A stretch of 64,000 nucleotides of DNA from Actinomycetes bacterium (GTDB lineage: Bacteria > Actinomycetota > Acidimicrobiia > Acidimicrobiales > Palsa-688): assembly GCA_021788115.1 (NCBI GenBank), contig JAJYLA010000001.1:1-64000 (forward strand), written 5' to 3'. The position numbers and the translations under genes were made by a program. The notes beneath the pieces are model-generated. The model worked only from the letters and a program-made list of their open reading frames with translations. It had not been told where the DNA came from and did not search any database. Below, in pieces: positions 44,037 through 51,891 of the stretch; position 1 is the first letter of the stretch, and the number at the start of each line of letters is the position of its first letter.

Positions 44037-44948
44037 TCACACCGCGGACTCCGGCTGCGCCTCGGTGACGCCCAGCCGGCGGATCTCGGCTCCCAGAGCG
44101 TCCACCGCTGCGGGGTCCGGCGGAAGGAGCGGGTGTGCGGTCCACGGCGAGCAGAGACCGAGCTGGCTCAGCGCCGCCTTCCATGCGGCGGGCACCCCGG
44201 CCGCCCGGCATGCGCCCACGACCCCGGCCACGCGCTCCTGCACGGCGCGCGCCTCGTCCATATCCCTCGCCCGGTAGGCCTCATAGAGGCGGCACACCAG
44301 GTGCGGGATGACGTTGACCGAGGCGGCGATGGTGCCGGCGCCGCCGACGGTCAGGCTGGCGAGGAGCATGGTGTCGCTGCCTGTCATCACCGCAAAGCCG
44401 TCGGCGACGCGGGCGGCGGACACGACGGCGGAAAAATACTCCATGTCGCGGCTCGAGTCCTTGATGCCGAGGAGCCGCGGGTGCCCGGCCAGCTCGCCGA
44501 CGACAGCCGGCGGAATCGACACCTTGGTCATGGCGGGGAAGTTGTAGAGCACCAGGGGAAGATCGCAGCGATCGGCCACGCGCTGGTAGAAGCGGAGGAC
44601 CTCGGGTGGCCGAAGGGGGTAGTACCACGGCGGCGGTATGAGCACCCCGCCCGCTCCGGCGCCGGCGTAGCGCTCGATCTCGCGAAGAGCCTCGTCGGCC
44701 GATCGTGCCATCACCCCGGGAATCACCCATCCACCACGGGGGACCCGGGCCGCGACGTGCATAGTGAGCTCCACGCGCACGTCGGAGGAAAGAAGCGCCC
44801 CTTCGCCGGTCGTGCCGGCCGGGCACACCCCCGCGACGGGAGCGGCGAGCACGTGGTCCAGGAGGCGTTCGAGGGCGCGGCGGTCGAGACCGCCGTCCTC
44901 GCCGAGCGGGGTGACGAGCGCGGGGAGGACGCCTTCCAGCTTCGCCAT
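44037..44948 (-). CDS. Dihydrodipicolinate synthase (DapA) family aldolase
   Basis: 303-aa class I aldolase barrel. GTTGE (45-49) binds the pyruvate carboxylate, YNFP has the catalytic Tyr135, and Lys163 (LLGIKDSS) forms the Schiff base with pyruvate. It could be 4-hydroxy-tetrahydrodipicolinate synthase of lysine biosynthesis, or a paralogue acting on another aldehyde. Isolated gene position and an arginine-poor substrate end make a paralogue at least as likely, so I give no symbol. TAGGGT (revcomp 44956-44961) ends 7 nt before the ATG. Confidence 0.85.
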   Translation of the reverse strand: MAKLEGVLPALVTPLGEDGGLDRRALERLLDHVLAAPVAGVCPAGTTGEGALLSSDVRVELTMHVAARVPRGGWVIPGVMARSADEALREIERYAGAGAGGVLIPPPWYYPLRPPEVLRFYQRVADRCDLPLVLYNFPAMTKVSIPPAVVGELAGHPRLLGIKDSSRDMEYFSAVVSAARVADGFAVMTGSDTMLLASLTVGGAGTIAASVNVIPHLVCRLYEAYRARDMDEARAVQERVAGVVGACRAAGVPAAWKAALSQLGLCSPWTAHPLLPPDPAAVDALGAEIRRLGVTEAQPESAV

Positions 44949-45002
44949 GGAGGGCACCCTAATCGGCCGTAGGCTAGCGATACGACGGAGCGCGAGCGCG
45001 AG

Positions 45003-45863
45003 ATGAGTCGGCCTCAGGCGACCGGGTGGGGTTGGCCGGCGGCGGCGGCGGACCTCGTGAGCCTCCAGCTGCGGCTCGCCGCCGTCAGCACCTCGGGCGC
45101 GGGTCACCCGTGGCGTGTGCCGCAGGAGCCCGTCGTCGCCGGCTGCTTCGTCGCCTTCGCCCGAGGCGAGGCCGGCCCGGGCCGGCCGGGGGACCGGGCA
45201 TGGGCGGCTGCCGTGGCGTGGCGCGCCAGCACGACACTTCGCGCGGCGCGGCGCTCGGACGCTGCGTTGCGGGGCGTCGTCCAGGGCACGACACCACGAC
45301 AGGCGGCGGACGTGGACGCGCAGGCCATCGCCAGAGGGCGCGTGGCGGCCGCTTACTCTCCGGGCTTGCTGGCGCTCCGCGAGGGACCGATCCTGGAGGC
45401 AGCGCTGCGGGCGCTGTCTGTCCGCCCCGACGTGGTGCTGGTCGACGCGACGGGCGCCGACCACCCTCGACGCGCCGGCCTCGCCATCCACCTCGGTGCC
45501 GTGCTCGGCATTCCCACGGTGGGAGCGACCCACCGGCCGCTGGCCGGCGACGGCTCGCTGCCCGAACTGGTGCGGGGGGCGACGGCTCCGGTCAGGATCG
45601 GCGACGAGATCGTGGGCCGCTGGGTGTGCACCCGTACCGGGGCCCGCCCGGTGCTGGCGCACCGCGGTTGGCTCACCGACGACGACGCCGCGGTGGCTGT
45701 GGTGCTCGCGTCCTCGACCGAGGCGGCACGGACCCCCGTTCCCCTGCAGGAGGCCCGCCGGGTCGCCCGCGAGGCGCGAGCCCTCGCCGGCGCCGGTGAG
45801 GCCCAGCAGGTCATCCCGGGCGATCCCGGCTGCGAGCGCCCCGCGCCGCACGCCAGAGGCTGA
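45003..45863 (+). CDS. nfi: Endonuclease V homologue
   Basis: 286 aa with the endonuclease V blocks AAAYSPGLLALREGP (Glu127, equivalent to E. coli E89), VVLVDATGADHPRRAGLA (Asp148, equivalent to D110) and PTVGATHRPLAG. Endonuclease V nicks DNA (or RNA) next to deoxyinosine. The first catalytic Asp (E. coli D35 in AGADVGF) is replaced: the strand reads VVAGCFVAFARGE with Phe49 at that site, as in an actinobacterial subgroup I recall. The acidic loop GPGRPGDRAW is an insertion. Activity is therefore uncertain. The last 53 nt overlap a convergent small membrane gene. Confidence 0.82.
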   Translation: MSRPQATGWGWPAAAADLVSLQLRLAAVSTSGAGHPWRVPQEPVVAGCFVAFARGEAGPGRPGDRAWAAAVAWRASTTLRAARRSDAALRGVVQGTTPRQAADVDAQAIARGRVAAAYSPGLLALREGPILEAALRALSVRPDVVLVDATGADHPRRAGLAIHLGAVLGIPTVGATHRPLAGDGSLPELVRGATAPVRIGDEIVGRWVCTRTGARPVLAHRGWLTDDDAAVAVVLASSTEAARTPVPLQEARRVAREARALAGAGEAQQVIPGDPGCERPAPHARG

Positions 45864-46056
45864 CCGGGAGCACGGTGGCGACGGCCAGGGGCATGATCCA
45901 CCAGGAGGCGATGCCGGTGCGGCTCACCGCGTAGGTCACGGCCAGAGCCGCAACGATCGCCGCCGCCACCCGCCAATCGTCGCCGACGATGAAGTCGTAC
46001 CAGAAGGCGGCGAAGCGGCGCAGCCCGGACCACAGCGCGCGGAGGACCGCCCTCAT
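45811..46056 (-). CDS. Small membrane protein, two transmembrane helices
   Basis: 81 residues: a basic amphipathic N-terminus (MRAVLRALWSGLRRFAAFWY), then hydrophobic segments VAAAIVAALAVTYAVSRTG and WWIMPLAVATVLPVSLW, then an Arg-rich tail. Its start overlaps the stop of the upstream membrane protein gene as ATGA (46053-46056), so both are coupled. The family is not recognised. It overlaps the 3' end of endonuclease V tail-to-tail. Confidence 0.7.
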   Translation of the reverse strand: MRAVLRALWSGLRRFAAFWYDFIVGDDWRVAAAIVAALAVTYAVSRTGIASWWIMPLAVATVLPVSLWRAARGARSRDRPG

Positions 46057-46850
46057 CGCTGGCCCTCTTCGCCGACCGTGGCCGGCCGCCCGCCACCGCG
46101 AACCATGTCCGGGATCCCAACACGACGCCCGCTCGACCGCAGCGCGACGACGATACCGGCCGCGAGGAGCGCTATCAGCGGGACGAGCACGAGCAAGGCG
46201 GCATCCGAGCCCGGCCAGTCTGCGCCAGCGCCCTCCGCCCCCCAGAAGGTGCCGAACCCGGTGAGCATGACGCCCACGACGAACTTGAGGGTGTTCTCCG
46301 GGACCCGGGCCAGGGGGGCGCGCACGGCGGCCCCGGTGGCAGCGACCACGACAACGGCGGCCGCGGCTGCAATCGTGGCGAGGGGGATGTCGTGCTGGTT
46401 GCTTCCGAAGGTCAAGACGATGAACACGACCTCCAGTCCTTCGAGCAGTACCCCTTTGAAAGACAGCGTGAAGGCGTACCAGTCCGCCACCCCGGCGATG
46501 CGGCGCGACGGAGCTTCGGCTGCCGCCTCAATTTGGTCGCGGAAGATCCGGGCTTCGTCGTGGACCGCCTTGTGGCCGCTGGCGCGCAGGATCGCCTTAC
46601 GCAGCCACTGGAGCCCGAACACCAGCAGAAGGCCACCCACCACCAGCCGGAGCCCCTGGAGCGGCACGGCCGAAACGGCAGGGCCGAGGGCCGCGACGAT
46701 GATCGCCAGGACCGCCACGGCGGACAGCAGCCCACTGGTCGCCGACCTCCAGTCGCGGGCTGTGCCCGCCGCCAGCACGATCGTGGTCGCCTCCACGGCC
46801 TCGACGGCGCACGCCAGGAAGACAGCGACGAACAAGGCACTGCCGTTCAC
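46053..46850 (-). CDS. COG4280-like integral membrane protein
   Basis: 265 aa with six or seven hydrophobic helices. The first helix contains AVFLACAVEAVEATTIVLAAG and a second, similar one contains KGVLLEGLEVVFIVLTFGS: acidic E-x-x-E motifs in membrane helices, as in ion transporters of the TMEM165/LysE-like kind. This fits the uncharacterised COG4280 family, probably a cation transporter. A TACACT -10 (revcomp 46884-46889) and a GGAGG ribosome site precede the GTG. Confidence 0.7.
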   Translation of the reverse strand: MNGSALFVAVFLACAVEAVEATTIVLAAGTARDWRSATSGLLSAVAVLAIIVAALGPAVSAVPLQGLRLVVGGLLLVFGLQWLRKAILRASGHKAVHDEARIFRDQIEAAAEAPSRRIAGVADWYAFTLSFKGVLLEGLEVVFIVLTFGSNQHDIPLATIAAAAAVVVVAATGAAVRAPLARVPENTLKFVVGVMLTGFGTFWGAEGAGADWPGSDAALLVLVPLIALLAAGIVVALRSSGRRVGIPDMVRGGGRPATVGEEGQR

Positions 46851-46909
46851 TCACACCTCCAGATCACACTCGTGACGCCAGTGTAAGGATCGTTGGCTGC
46901 GAGGTGTCG

Positions 46910-47424
46910 CTACTGAGTCGGGGCGGCGGCCCGGGCACCCCGCACGGTCGCCTCGAGCCGAACGGCTGCGTCGATGTACGCGTCGACCATGTCCATCAGA
47001 ACCCGGACCGCCGGCTTCGGACGGGTCATCTGGCCGGCCGCCTGACCGACGAAGTCGGTGATGAGCCGCTGGGCACCGTCGCTGGAGGCGGCGGCGCCGG
47101 CTATCGCGCCTCGGCACCGTCCACGAGCAGGGACTGCAGTGGCATGGGGAGGGATCGGGGTTCTCGGGGCGGTCCCACTCGTCGGTCCAGGCGGAGCGGA
47201 GCTGGCGCGCCGGCTTTCCCGTCCCGGAGCGTGAGCGCACGGTGTCCGTCGAGCTCGCCGCCGGGAGCTTCTCCTTGACCACCGGGTGGTCTCCGCCTCG
47301 TCGGTGGTGAGCCACACCGACCCGCGCCACACGCCCTGGGCACCGAGGTCCAACGCCGCTGCGACCTGCCGTCCGTCGGCGATCCCGCCGGCCTCCGCAC
47401 CGGGGGCGCCGCCGCCGGCGGGAG
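46910..47424 (-). pseudogene. Decayed nitronate monooxygenase fragment
   Basis: On the minus strand, pieces of a nitronate monooxygenase (NPD/2-nitropropane dioxygenase) C-terminal half read in order but in three frames. First comes EAGGIADGRQVAAALDLG with GVWRGSVWLTTDEAET, then in another frame SRSGTGKPARQLRSAWTDEW with RPENPDPSP, then in a third SLPMPLQSLLVDG, and finally, back in the first frame, RLITDFVGQAAGQMTRPKPA with RVLMDMVDAYIDAA. Frameshifts and loss of the 5' half indicate decay. The FMN-binding N-terminal half is missing: the lysE-like stop lies directly at its 5' edge. Confidence 0.8.
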
Positions 47425-48060
47425 TCAGTCCGTGCGGCCGGTCACCGCCAGCCCCACCCCCACACCGATCAGCGTGAGCCCGCCTGTTCCGCCGAGGACC
47501 GCCAGACGGCGGGGGGAGCGGCCCAGCCAGCCGCGGAACCCGCCGGCGGCGATTCCCCAGGTGCTGTCGCAGACGAGCGCGATGGCCACCGACACGACGC
47601 CGAGCACCAACAGCTGGAAGGTGACGTTGCCGGCGGACCGGTTGACGAACTGGGGCAGGATGGCTGTGAAGAGGACCGCCGACTTCGGGTTCGTGGAACC
47701 CACGAACAGACCGTCGCGGAAGATACGACGCGACCTGGTGGCGGCGCGGGTTTCGAGCGCGGCGGCCAGAGAGCCGCGGTGGCGCAGCGTCTGCACCCCC
47801 AGGTACACCAGGTAGGCGGCGCCTGCGAGCTTGAGCACGGTGAACACGGCGAGCGAGCGCTCGACGATGGCGCCGAGCCCGAAGGCCACCGCCACGACCT
47901 GGATCGACAGGCCTGCCTCGTTGCCGAGCACCGTGAGCAGGGCGGCGCGCCGGCCGAGGGCCAGACCCCGGCTGACGACGAACAGGACACTCGGCCCCGG
48001 CACCACGACGATGGCGAGAGAGATGAGGGCGAAGGCGACGAGGCGGCCGGCCGTGGGCAT
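47425..48060 (-). CDS. LysE/RhtB-family amino-acid exporter
   Basis: 211 aa with six hydrophobic helices. The N-terminal VVPGPSVLFVVSRGLALG matches the P-G-P motif of LysE translocators, followed by GLGAIVERSLAVFTVLKLAGAAYLVYLGVQTLR and FRDGLFVGSTNPKSAVLF with the conserved NPK. These export amino acids such as homoserine, threonine or lysine. TACCGT (revcomp 48069-48074) ends 8 nt before the ATG. The 247-nt gap to csrA on the other side has no feature I can support. Confidence 0.9.
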   Translation of the reverse strand: MPTAGRLVAFALISLAIVVVPGPSVLFVVSRGLALGRRAALLTVLGNEAGLSIQVVAVAFGLGAIVERSLAVFTVLKLAGAAYLVYLGVQTLRHRGSLAAALETRAATRSRRIFRDGLFVGSTNPKSAVLFTAILPQFVNRSAGNVTFQLLVLGVVSVAIALVCDSTWGIAAGGFRGWLGRSPRRLAVLGGTGGLTLIGVGVGLAVTGRTD

Positions 48061-48307
48061 CCCTGCTCACGGTAGACCGCGGGGCCGGGGTTGCGGGGGG
48101 CCTTCCCCGCCGGTCTTCTCCGGCCGGGATGCCGGCGCCCCGGCGAGTCTGCCCGCGAAGGCTGTGAGGCCGTGGCGGCTTTCAGCGCCGGCAGCGAAGG
48201 ACCCGGCCCGGAATTGCGGCTCCCGTCGCGATCATCTCGGCGGCCGCTCCTCGGATGAAGACCCCGCGCCTGTACCGGGGCCTGCTGCACTCCGATAGCC
48301 TGGCCGC

Positions 48308-48739
48308 GTGCTGGTCCTCAGCCGCCGGCCGGGCTCGACGATCGTCATCGACCACCACGTGAGGATCACGGTCGAGGGCATCGTCGGCGACGACGTGTGC
48401 CTGTCGGTCGACGGGCCGGAGGGAACGGTCGTGCAGCGCGTCGAGGTCGTCGACATGGCCCGCGAGCTGAGCGCCCGGGGGCGGGAGTGGGACCGGGCGC
48501 GCATGCACGTTCTGTCCCGCAGGGCCCGGCCCGCGCTGCTCATCCGCGACAACGTCCGGGTCGCGATCCTGGCGATCAGCAGCGAAGCGGTCCGGATCGG
48601 CGTGGACGCACCACCCACCATCGAGGTGCACCGCGAGGAGGTATACCGCCAGATCCAGGCGGCCAGCCGCCTCGCTGTCAGCGCCCCGGAGGCCGAGCTG
48701 GCGGGTCTCACGCCCTTCGTGCCGCCGATGCCGGGCTAG
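48308..48739 (+). CDS. Tandem-domain CsrA/RsmA RNA-binding protein
   Basis: 143 aa containing two CsrA units. Copy 1 (1-57) begins MLVLSRRPGSTIVI and copy 2 (66-122) begins MHVLSRRARPALLI, then VRIGVDAPPTIEVHREEVYRQI. Copy 2 keeps nearly the whole family pattern, including the RNA-contact Arg109 in HRE. Copy 1 is divergent in its second half (VVQRVEVVDMA) but keeps Arg44 and Glu46. CsrA normally acts as a homodimer of about 60 residues that binds GGA in mRNA leaders; this could be a single-chain pseudo-dimer. TAGCCT (48296-48301) ends 6 nt before GTG 48308. Confidence 0.87.
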   Translation: MLVLSRRPGSTIVIDHHVRITVEGIVGDDVCLSVDGPEGTVVQRVEVVDMARELSARGREWDRARMHVLSRRARPALLIRDNVRVAILAISSEAVRIGVDAPPTIEVHREEVYRQIQAASRLAVSAPEAELAGLTPFVPPMPG

Positions 48740-48758
48740 GACACCCCCTGCCGGTCCC

Positions 48759-48812
48759 CTGCCGGGCTGCTGGCCGGGCTGCCGGACCGCTGCCGGGCTG
48801 CTGGCCGGGCTG
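48759..48812. repeat. 23-bp direct repeat downstream of csrA
   Basis: A perfect 23-bp repeat occupies 48759-48781 and 48790-48812 in the 153-nt gap before the hemerythrin gene, and is itself built from CTGCCGGG/CTGGCCGGG units. It may fold into a G+C-rich hairpin; no coding role is seen. Confidence 0.75.
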
Positions 48813-48892
48813 CTGGCCGACCCGCGGCCCGGCCGAGGACACGGTCGATGAGGCCTTTAGCCTCTCCCGCCTTCGTCGCCCGCCGGCCCATC

Positions 48893-49369
48893 ATGGTGGG
48901 CGTTGTGTGTGACTACTGCGGCTGCCGGGATGTGACGCCGATCCGAGAGCTCTCCGAGGAGCACGAACGGATCACCGAGCTGCTCGTCGAGGTCCGCGAG
49001 CGGCTTGGTGCCGGGGGGGAGGTTGCTGCGGCCCCGGTGCTCGCCGAGCTTCAGCACGACCTGAGGCCGCACCTGCTCCGGGAGGAATCGGGCATCTTCG
49101 CTCAGCTGGAGGCCGTGCCCGAGTTCGCCGAGTACCTGGGCCGCCTCACCGGCGACCACAACAGCGCACGAGCGGGTCTCCTTGCGGTCGACCCTGCCGG
49201 CTCGGGCTGGGCGGAACCGGTGCTCGCGGGGCTCGAGGAGCTGGTCGAGCACATCGGGGTCGAGGAGTACGACCTGTTTCCGTCGAGCCGGGTCGTGATC
49301 GACGACGCCGGCTGGGGGGCCGTGATGGAGGCCCACGAGGCTTTCGACGCGCGCCGCCCTCAGCGCTAG
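48893..49369 (+). CDS. Hemerythrin-like (HHE) domain protein with N-terminal CxxC motif
   Basis: 158 aa from ATG 48893. A short N-terminal CDYCGCRDV segment (three Cys in six residues) precedes the helical hemerythrin domain: EEHERITELL, HLLREESGIFAQL, GDHNSARAGL and EHIGVEEYDLFP, with the His/Glu ligands for a di-iron centre. Hemerythrin-like proteins sense or bind O2, NO or iron. The Cys segment might bind an extra metal. Another ATG at 48848 is less likely because the TAGCCT hexamer (48858-48863) lies inside it. Confidence 0.8.
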   Translation: MVGVVCDYCGCRDVTPIRELSEEHERITELLVEVRERLGAGGEVAAAPVLAELQHDLRPHLLREESGIFAQLEAVPEFAEYLGRLTGDHNSARAGLLAVDPAGSGWAEPVLAGLEELVEHIGVEEYDLFPSSRVVIDDAGWGAVMEAHEAFDARRPQR

Positions 49370-49387
49370 GCGCCGCGGCACCCGCGA

Positions 49388-50827
49388 TCAGCCGAGCATG
49401 GCCCCAGCGAACTCGGCGAGCCCGTCGCGGGTCGCCCGCATCAGCCCGAGGAGCTCCTGCTCCAGCTCGCGCCGCACGCCGCCGGCGGCGGGTCCGTCGA
49501 GGGCGAGGTTGTGCAGCTCGAAGGGGTCGGAGGAGAGGTCGTAGAGCTCGGTGACGTCATTGGGGTTGTAGACGAGCTTGTGCGGTCCTCGCAGGATCAT
49601 CCGCTGGGAGTACAACCCGAACTCGTCGCCGTGGTACTCGCACATGAGCGACGAACGCCACTCCGGCTGCTCGTCGTGGAGCCACCGCAGGAGGCTGCGC
49701 CCGATCCCGGAGCGGGGCGCCGGGGACAGGCCGGCGATCTCCGCGATGGTGGGGAGGACATCGACGTGAGAGGTCAGCCCCGGGACCCGCCGCCCGCCGG
49801 GCGGCACCGCAAGCCAGGGTGTGTGGACCAGGAAGGGGACGTGATAGACGTCCTCGTACATGAGCGGTCCCTTGTTGAACTGGCGGTGGTCGCCGGTCAT
49901 GCCGCCGTGGTCCGCGGTCACGATCACCACCGTGTCGTCCGCCCTCCCCCGGCCGTGTAGCTCGGCCATGAGTCTGCCCACGAGATCGTCGAGCATCGTG
50001 ACGGTGGCGATGTAACGGGCCACGATCGGCCGCCAGTCGTCCCAGGTGAACGCGGCGACGCCGAAATGCTCCAGGCAGGACCGGTGCGCCCGCGACTTGC
50101 CCTCGAAGGTGTCCCCGAAGCCGGGCCACGGCTGCATGCGAGACGGGTCGTAGCGATGGACGTACGGCTCCGGGAGGATGGTCGGGTGATGTGGCTCGGC
50201 GAACGAGGCGACGAGGAAGAAGGGCTGCGTGGCGCCGGAGCACCGCTCCAGGATGTCGAGGGTTCCCTCCAGCACCCTGTTGGCCGGGATCAACGACGGC
50301 GGCACCGGGTCGCGCAGGTATAGGGGGAACTGCTGAGCCCCCTCCCGTGGCCTGGTGTACACCATCGAGTCGAGGTAGCCCTCCAGTCCCGCTTGCAGAC
50401 TCGGATCGTCCTCAACCTCGGGAGAGCGGACCTCGTCGAACCCCCGCTGGCGCACACCCTGGGTCATGCCGAGATGCCACTTCCCCACGTATCCGGTGCG
50501 GTAGCCGGCGTCGCTCAGGAGCTCACCGAGGGTTCGGTGCTCCGCGGGAAGGTCCCGGACGACAGCGGCCCAGCTGTGGACGTTGTTGAGGACGCCGTGG
50601 GTGTGCGGGTACATGCCCGTCATCAGCGACGCCCGCGCGGGGCTGCAGATGCCCGCCGGGGTGTAATGCCGCTCGAACCACGTGCCGTGCCGTCGCAATC
50701 GGTCGAGGTGCGGCGCGGCGCACAGCGCGGGGTCATCGACGACGTCGTAGCGCAGCTGGTCGAAGAGGACGACGAGAATGTTCGGCGGGCTCTTCACGGC
50801 GTTCCCATCTTCCACGGCGCTCCCCAC
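49388..50827 (-). CDS. Formylglycine-dependent sulfatase
   Basis: 479 aa of the arylsulfatase family. The nucleophile motif CSPAR is at residues 61-65 with Cys61 to be converted to formylglycine; FDQLRYD gives a metal-binding Asp, and TADHGGMTGDHRQFNKG the second metal site. LTSHVDVLPTIAEIAG and YSQRMILRGPHKLVYNP match the C-terminal family pattern. No signal peptide is seen, so it may be cytoplasmic. The start is unsure (several GTGs in the first 12 codons). It is divergent from a sulfotransferase gene with an 80-nt gap. Confidence 0.88.
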   Translation of the reverse strand: MGSAVEDGNAVKSPPNILVVLFDQLRYDVVDDPALCAAPHLDRLRRHGTWFERHYTPAGICSPARASLMTGMYPHTHGVLNNVHSWAAVVRDLPAEHRTLGELLSDAGYRTGYVGKWHLGMTQGVRQRGFDEVRSPEVEDDPSLQAGLEGYLDSMVYTRPREGAQQFPLYLRDPVPPSLIPANRVLEGTLDILERCSGATQPFFLVASFAEPHHPTILPEPYVHRYDPSRMQPWPGFGDTFEGKSRAHRSCLEHFGVAAFTWDDWRPIVARYIATVTMLDDLVGRLMAELHGRGRADDTVVIVTADHGGMTGDHRQFNKGPLMYEDVYHVPFLVHTPWLAVPPGGRRVPGLTSHVDVLPTIAEIAGLSPAPRSGIGRSLLRWLHDEQPEWRSSLMCEYHGDEFGLYSQRMILRGPHKLVYNPNDVTELYDLSSDPFELHNLALDGPAAGGVRRELEQELLGLMRATRDGLAEFAGAMLG

Positions 50828-50907
50828 CTCGGCTGGGGCGGCCCCACCCCGCTCCTGGAATTACCCAGGCGGGCGGCGCACGATCCGCGGGGTAGCGGGT
50901 CGGCGCC

Positions 50908-51849
50908 TTGGGCACCAATGACGACATGCCGGCCGGGCCCGTCAAGGTGCTCTACGTCCTGGGCTTCGGCCGTAGCGGCAGCACCCTACTCGACATCCTC
51001 CTCGGTGAGCTGCCGGGGTTCTTTTCCGCCGGCGAGTTGCAGTCCCTCTGGAGGGAGTCCCTCATCGACGGGCGCCTGTGCGGCTGCGGCGTCCCTGTGG
51101 CCGAGTGCGCGTTGTGGTCGGAGATCCTGGGCGGCCCGCGCTGCACACAGCTGGGGATGTCCCCGGAGGAGCGGGCGGCGCTCCAGGCCGACCGGCTCCG
51201 CCTGCCACGGCTGGGACCCCGCATACGTGCGAGGGGCCGCTGCAAGGCGGAGTGGCGGGCCTACGCCGGCGTCCTCGGCAACCTTTACCATCGCATCGCC
51301 GAGGTCACCCACGCCAGGGTGATCGTCGACTCGTCCAAGCTGCCGAGCGTGACGCGTGCTCTGGAGAAGCTCGACTCGATCGACCTGTACTACATCCACC
51401 TCGTGCGGGACGCCCGCGCCGTGGCCTTCTCGTGGATGCGGAGCAAGGAGGCCACCGATCGCACACGGCGAAGCCAGATGGAGCGACTCGGCCCGGTGCG
51501 CAGCTCGGCGACCTGGTTGGTGCGCGGGCTGGCGGCCGACCGGATCATGGACCGCAGCGGCCACCCGTCCCTGCTGCTGCGCTACGAGGATCTCGTCGCG
51601 ACGCCAACCGAGACCGTGGCGCGCGTGGCCGCACTGGTCAACGAGCCGGAACCCGATACGGGCTTCATCGTCGGCACCAGCGTCAAGCTCGCCGCCAACC
51701 ACACCGTGTCCGGCAACCCGATCCGCCTGATGGAGGGACCCGTCGAGGTACGCGAGGATGCCGAGTGGCGGACCGGCCTGGTCGCGGTCCCGCGCGCGGC
51801 CATCACCGCCACCACCTGGCCGCTGCTGCGGCGTTACGACTACGTCTGA
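50908..51849 (+). CDS. Sulfotransferase-family protein
   Basis: 313-aa PAPS-type sulfotransferase. The 5'-phosphosulfate loop is GFGRSGST (19-26), and the 3'-phosphate-binding segment is VIVDSSKLPSV, followed by HLVRDARAVAFSWMRSK and LLLRYEDLVATP. It transfers sulfate to an acceptor hydroxyl or amine, target unknown. Its divergent neighbour is a sulfatase, which suggests a locus for making and removing a sulfate ester. Confidence 0.83.
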   Translation: MGTNDDMPAGPVKVLYVLGFGRSGSTLLDILLGELPGFFSAGELQSLWRESLIDGRLCGCGVPVAECALWSEILGGPRCTQLGMSPEERAALQADRLRLPRLGPRIRARGRCKAEWRAYAGVLGNLYHRIAEVTHARVIVDSSKLPSVTRALEKLDSIDLYYIHLVRDARAVAFSWMRSKEATDRTRRSQMERLGPVRSSATWLVRGLAADRIMDRSGHPSLLLRYEDLVATPTETVARVAALVNEPEPDTGFIVGTSVKLAANHTVSGNPIRLMEGPVEVREDAEWRTGLVAVPRAAITATTWPLLRRYDYV

Positions 51850-51891
51850 CCCGCCGGCCCTAGACTGCCGGCGATTGGAACCTCCGACCAC

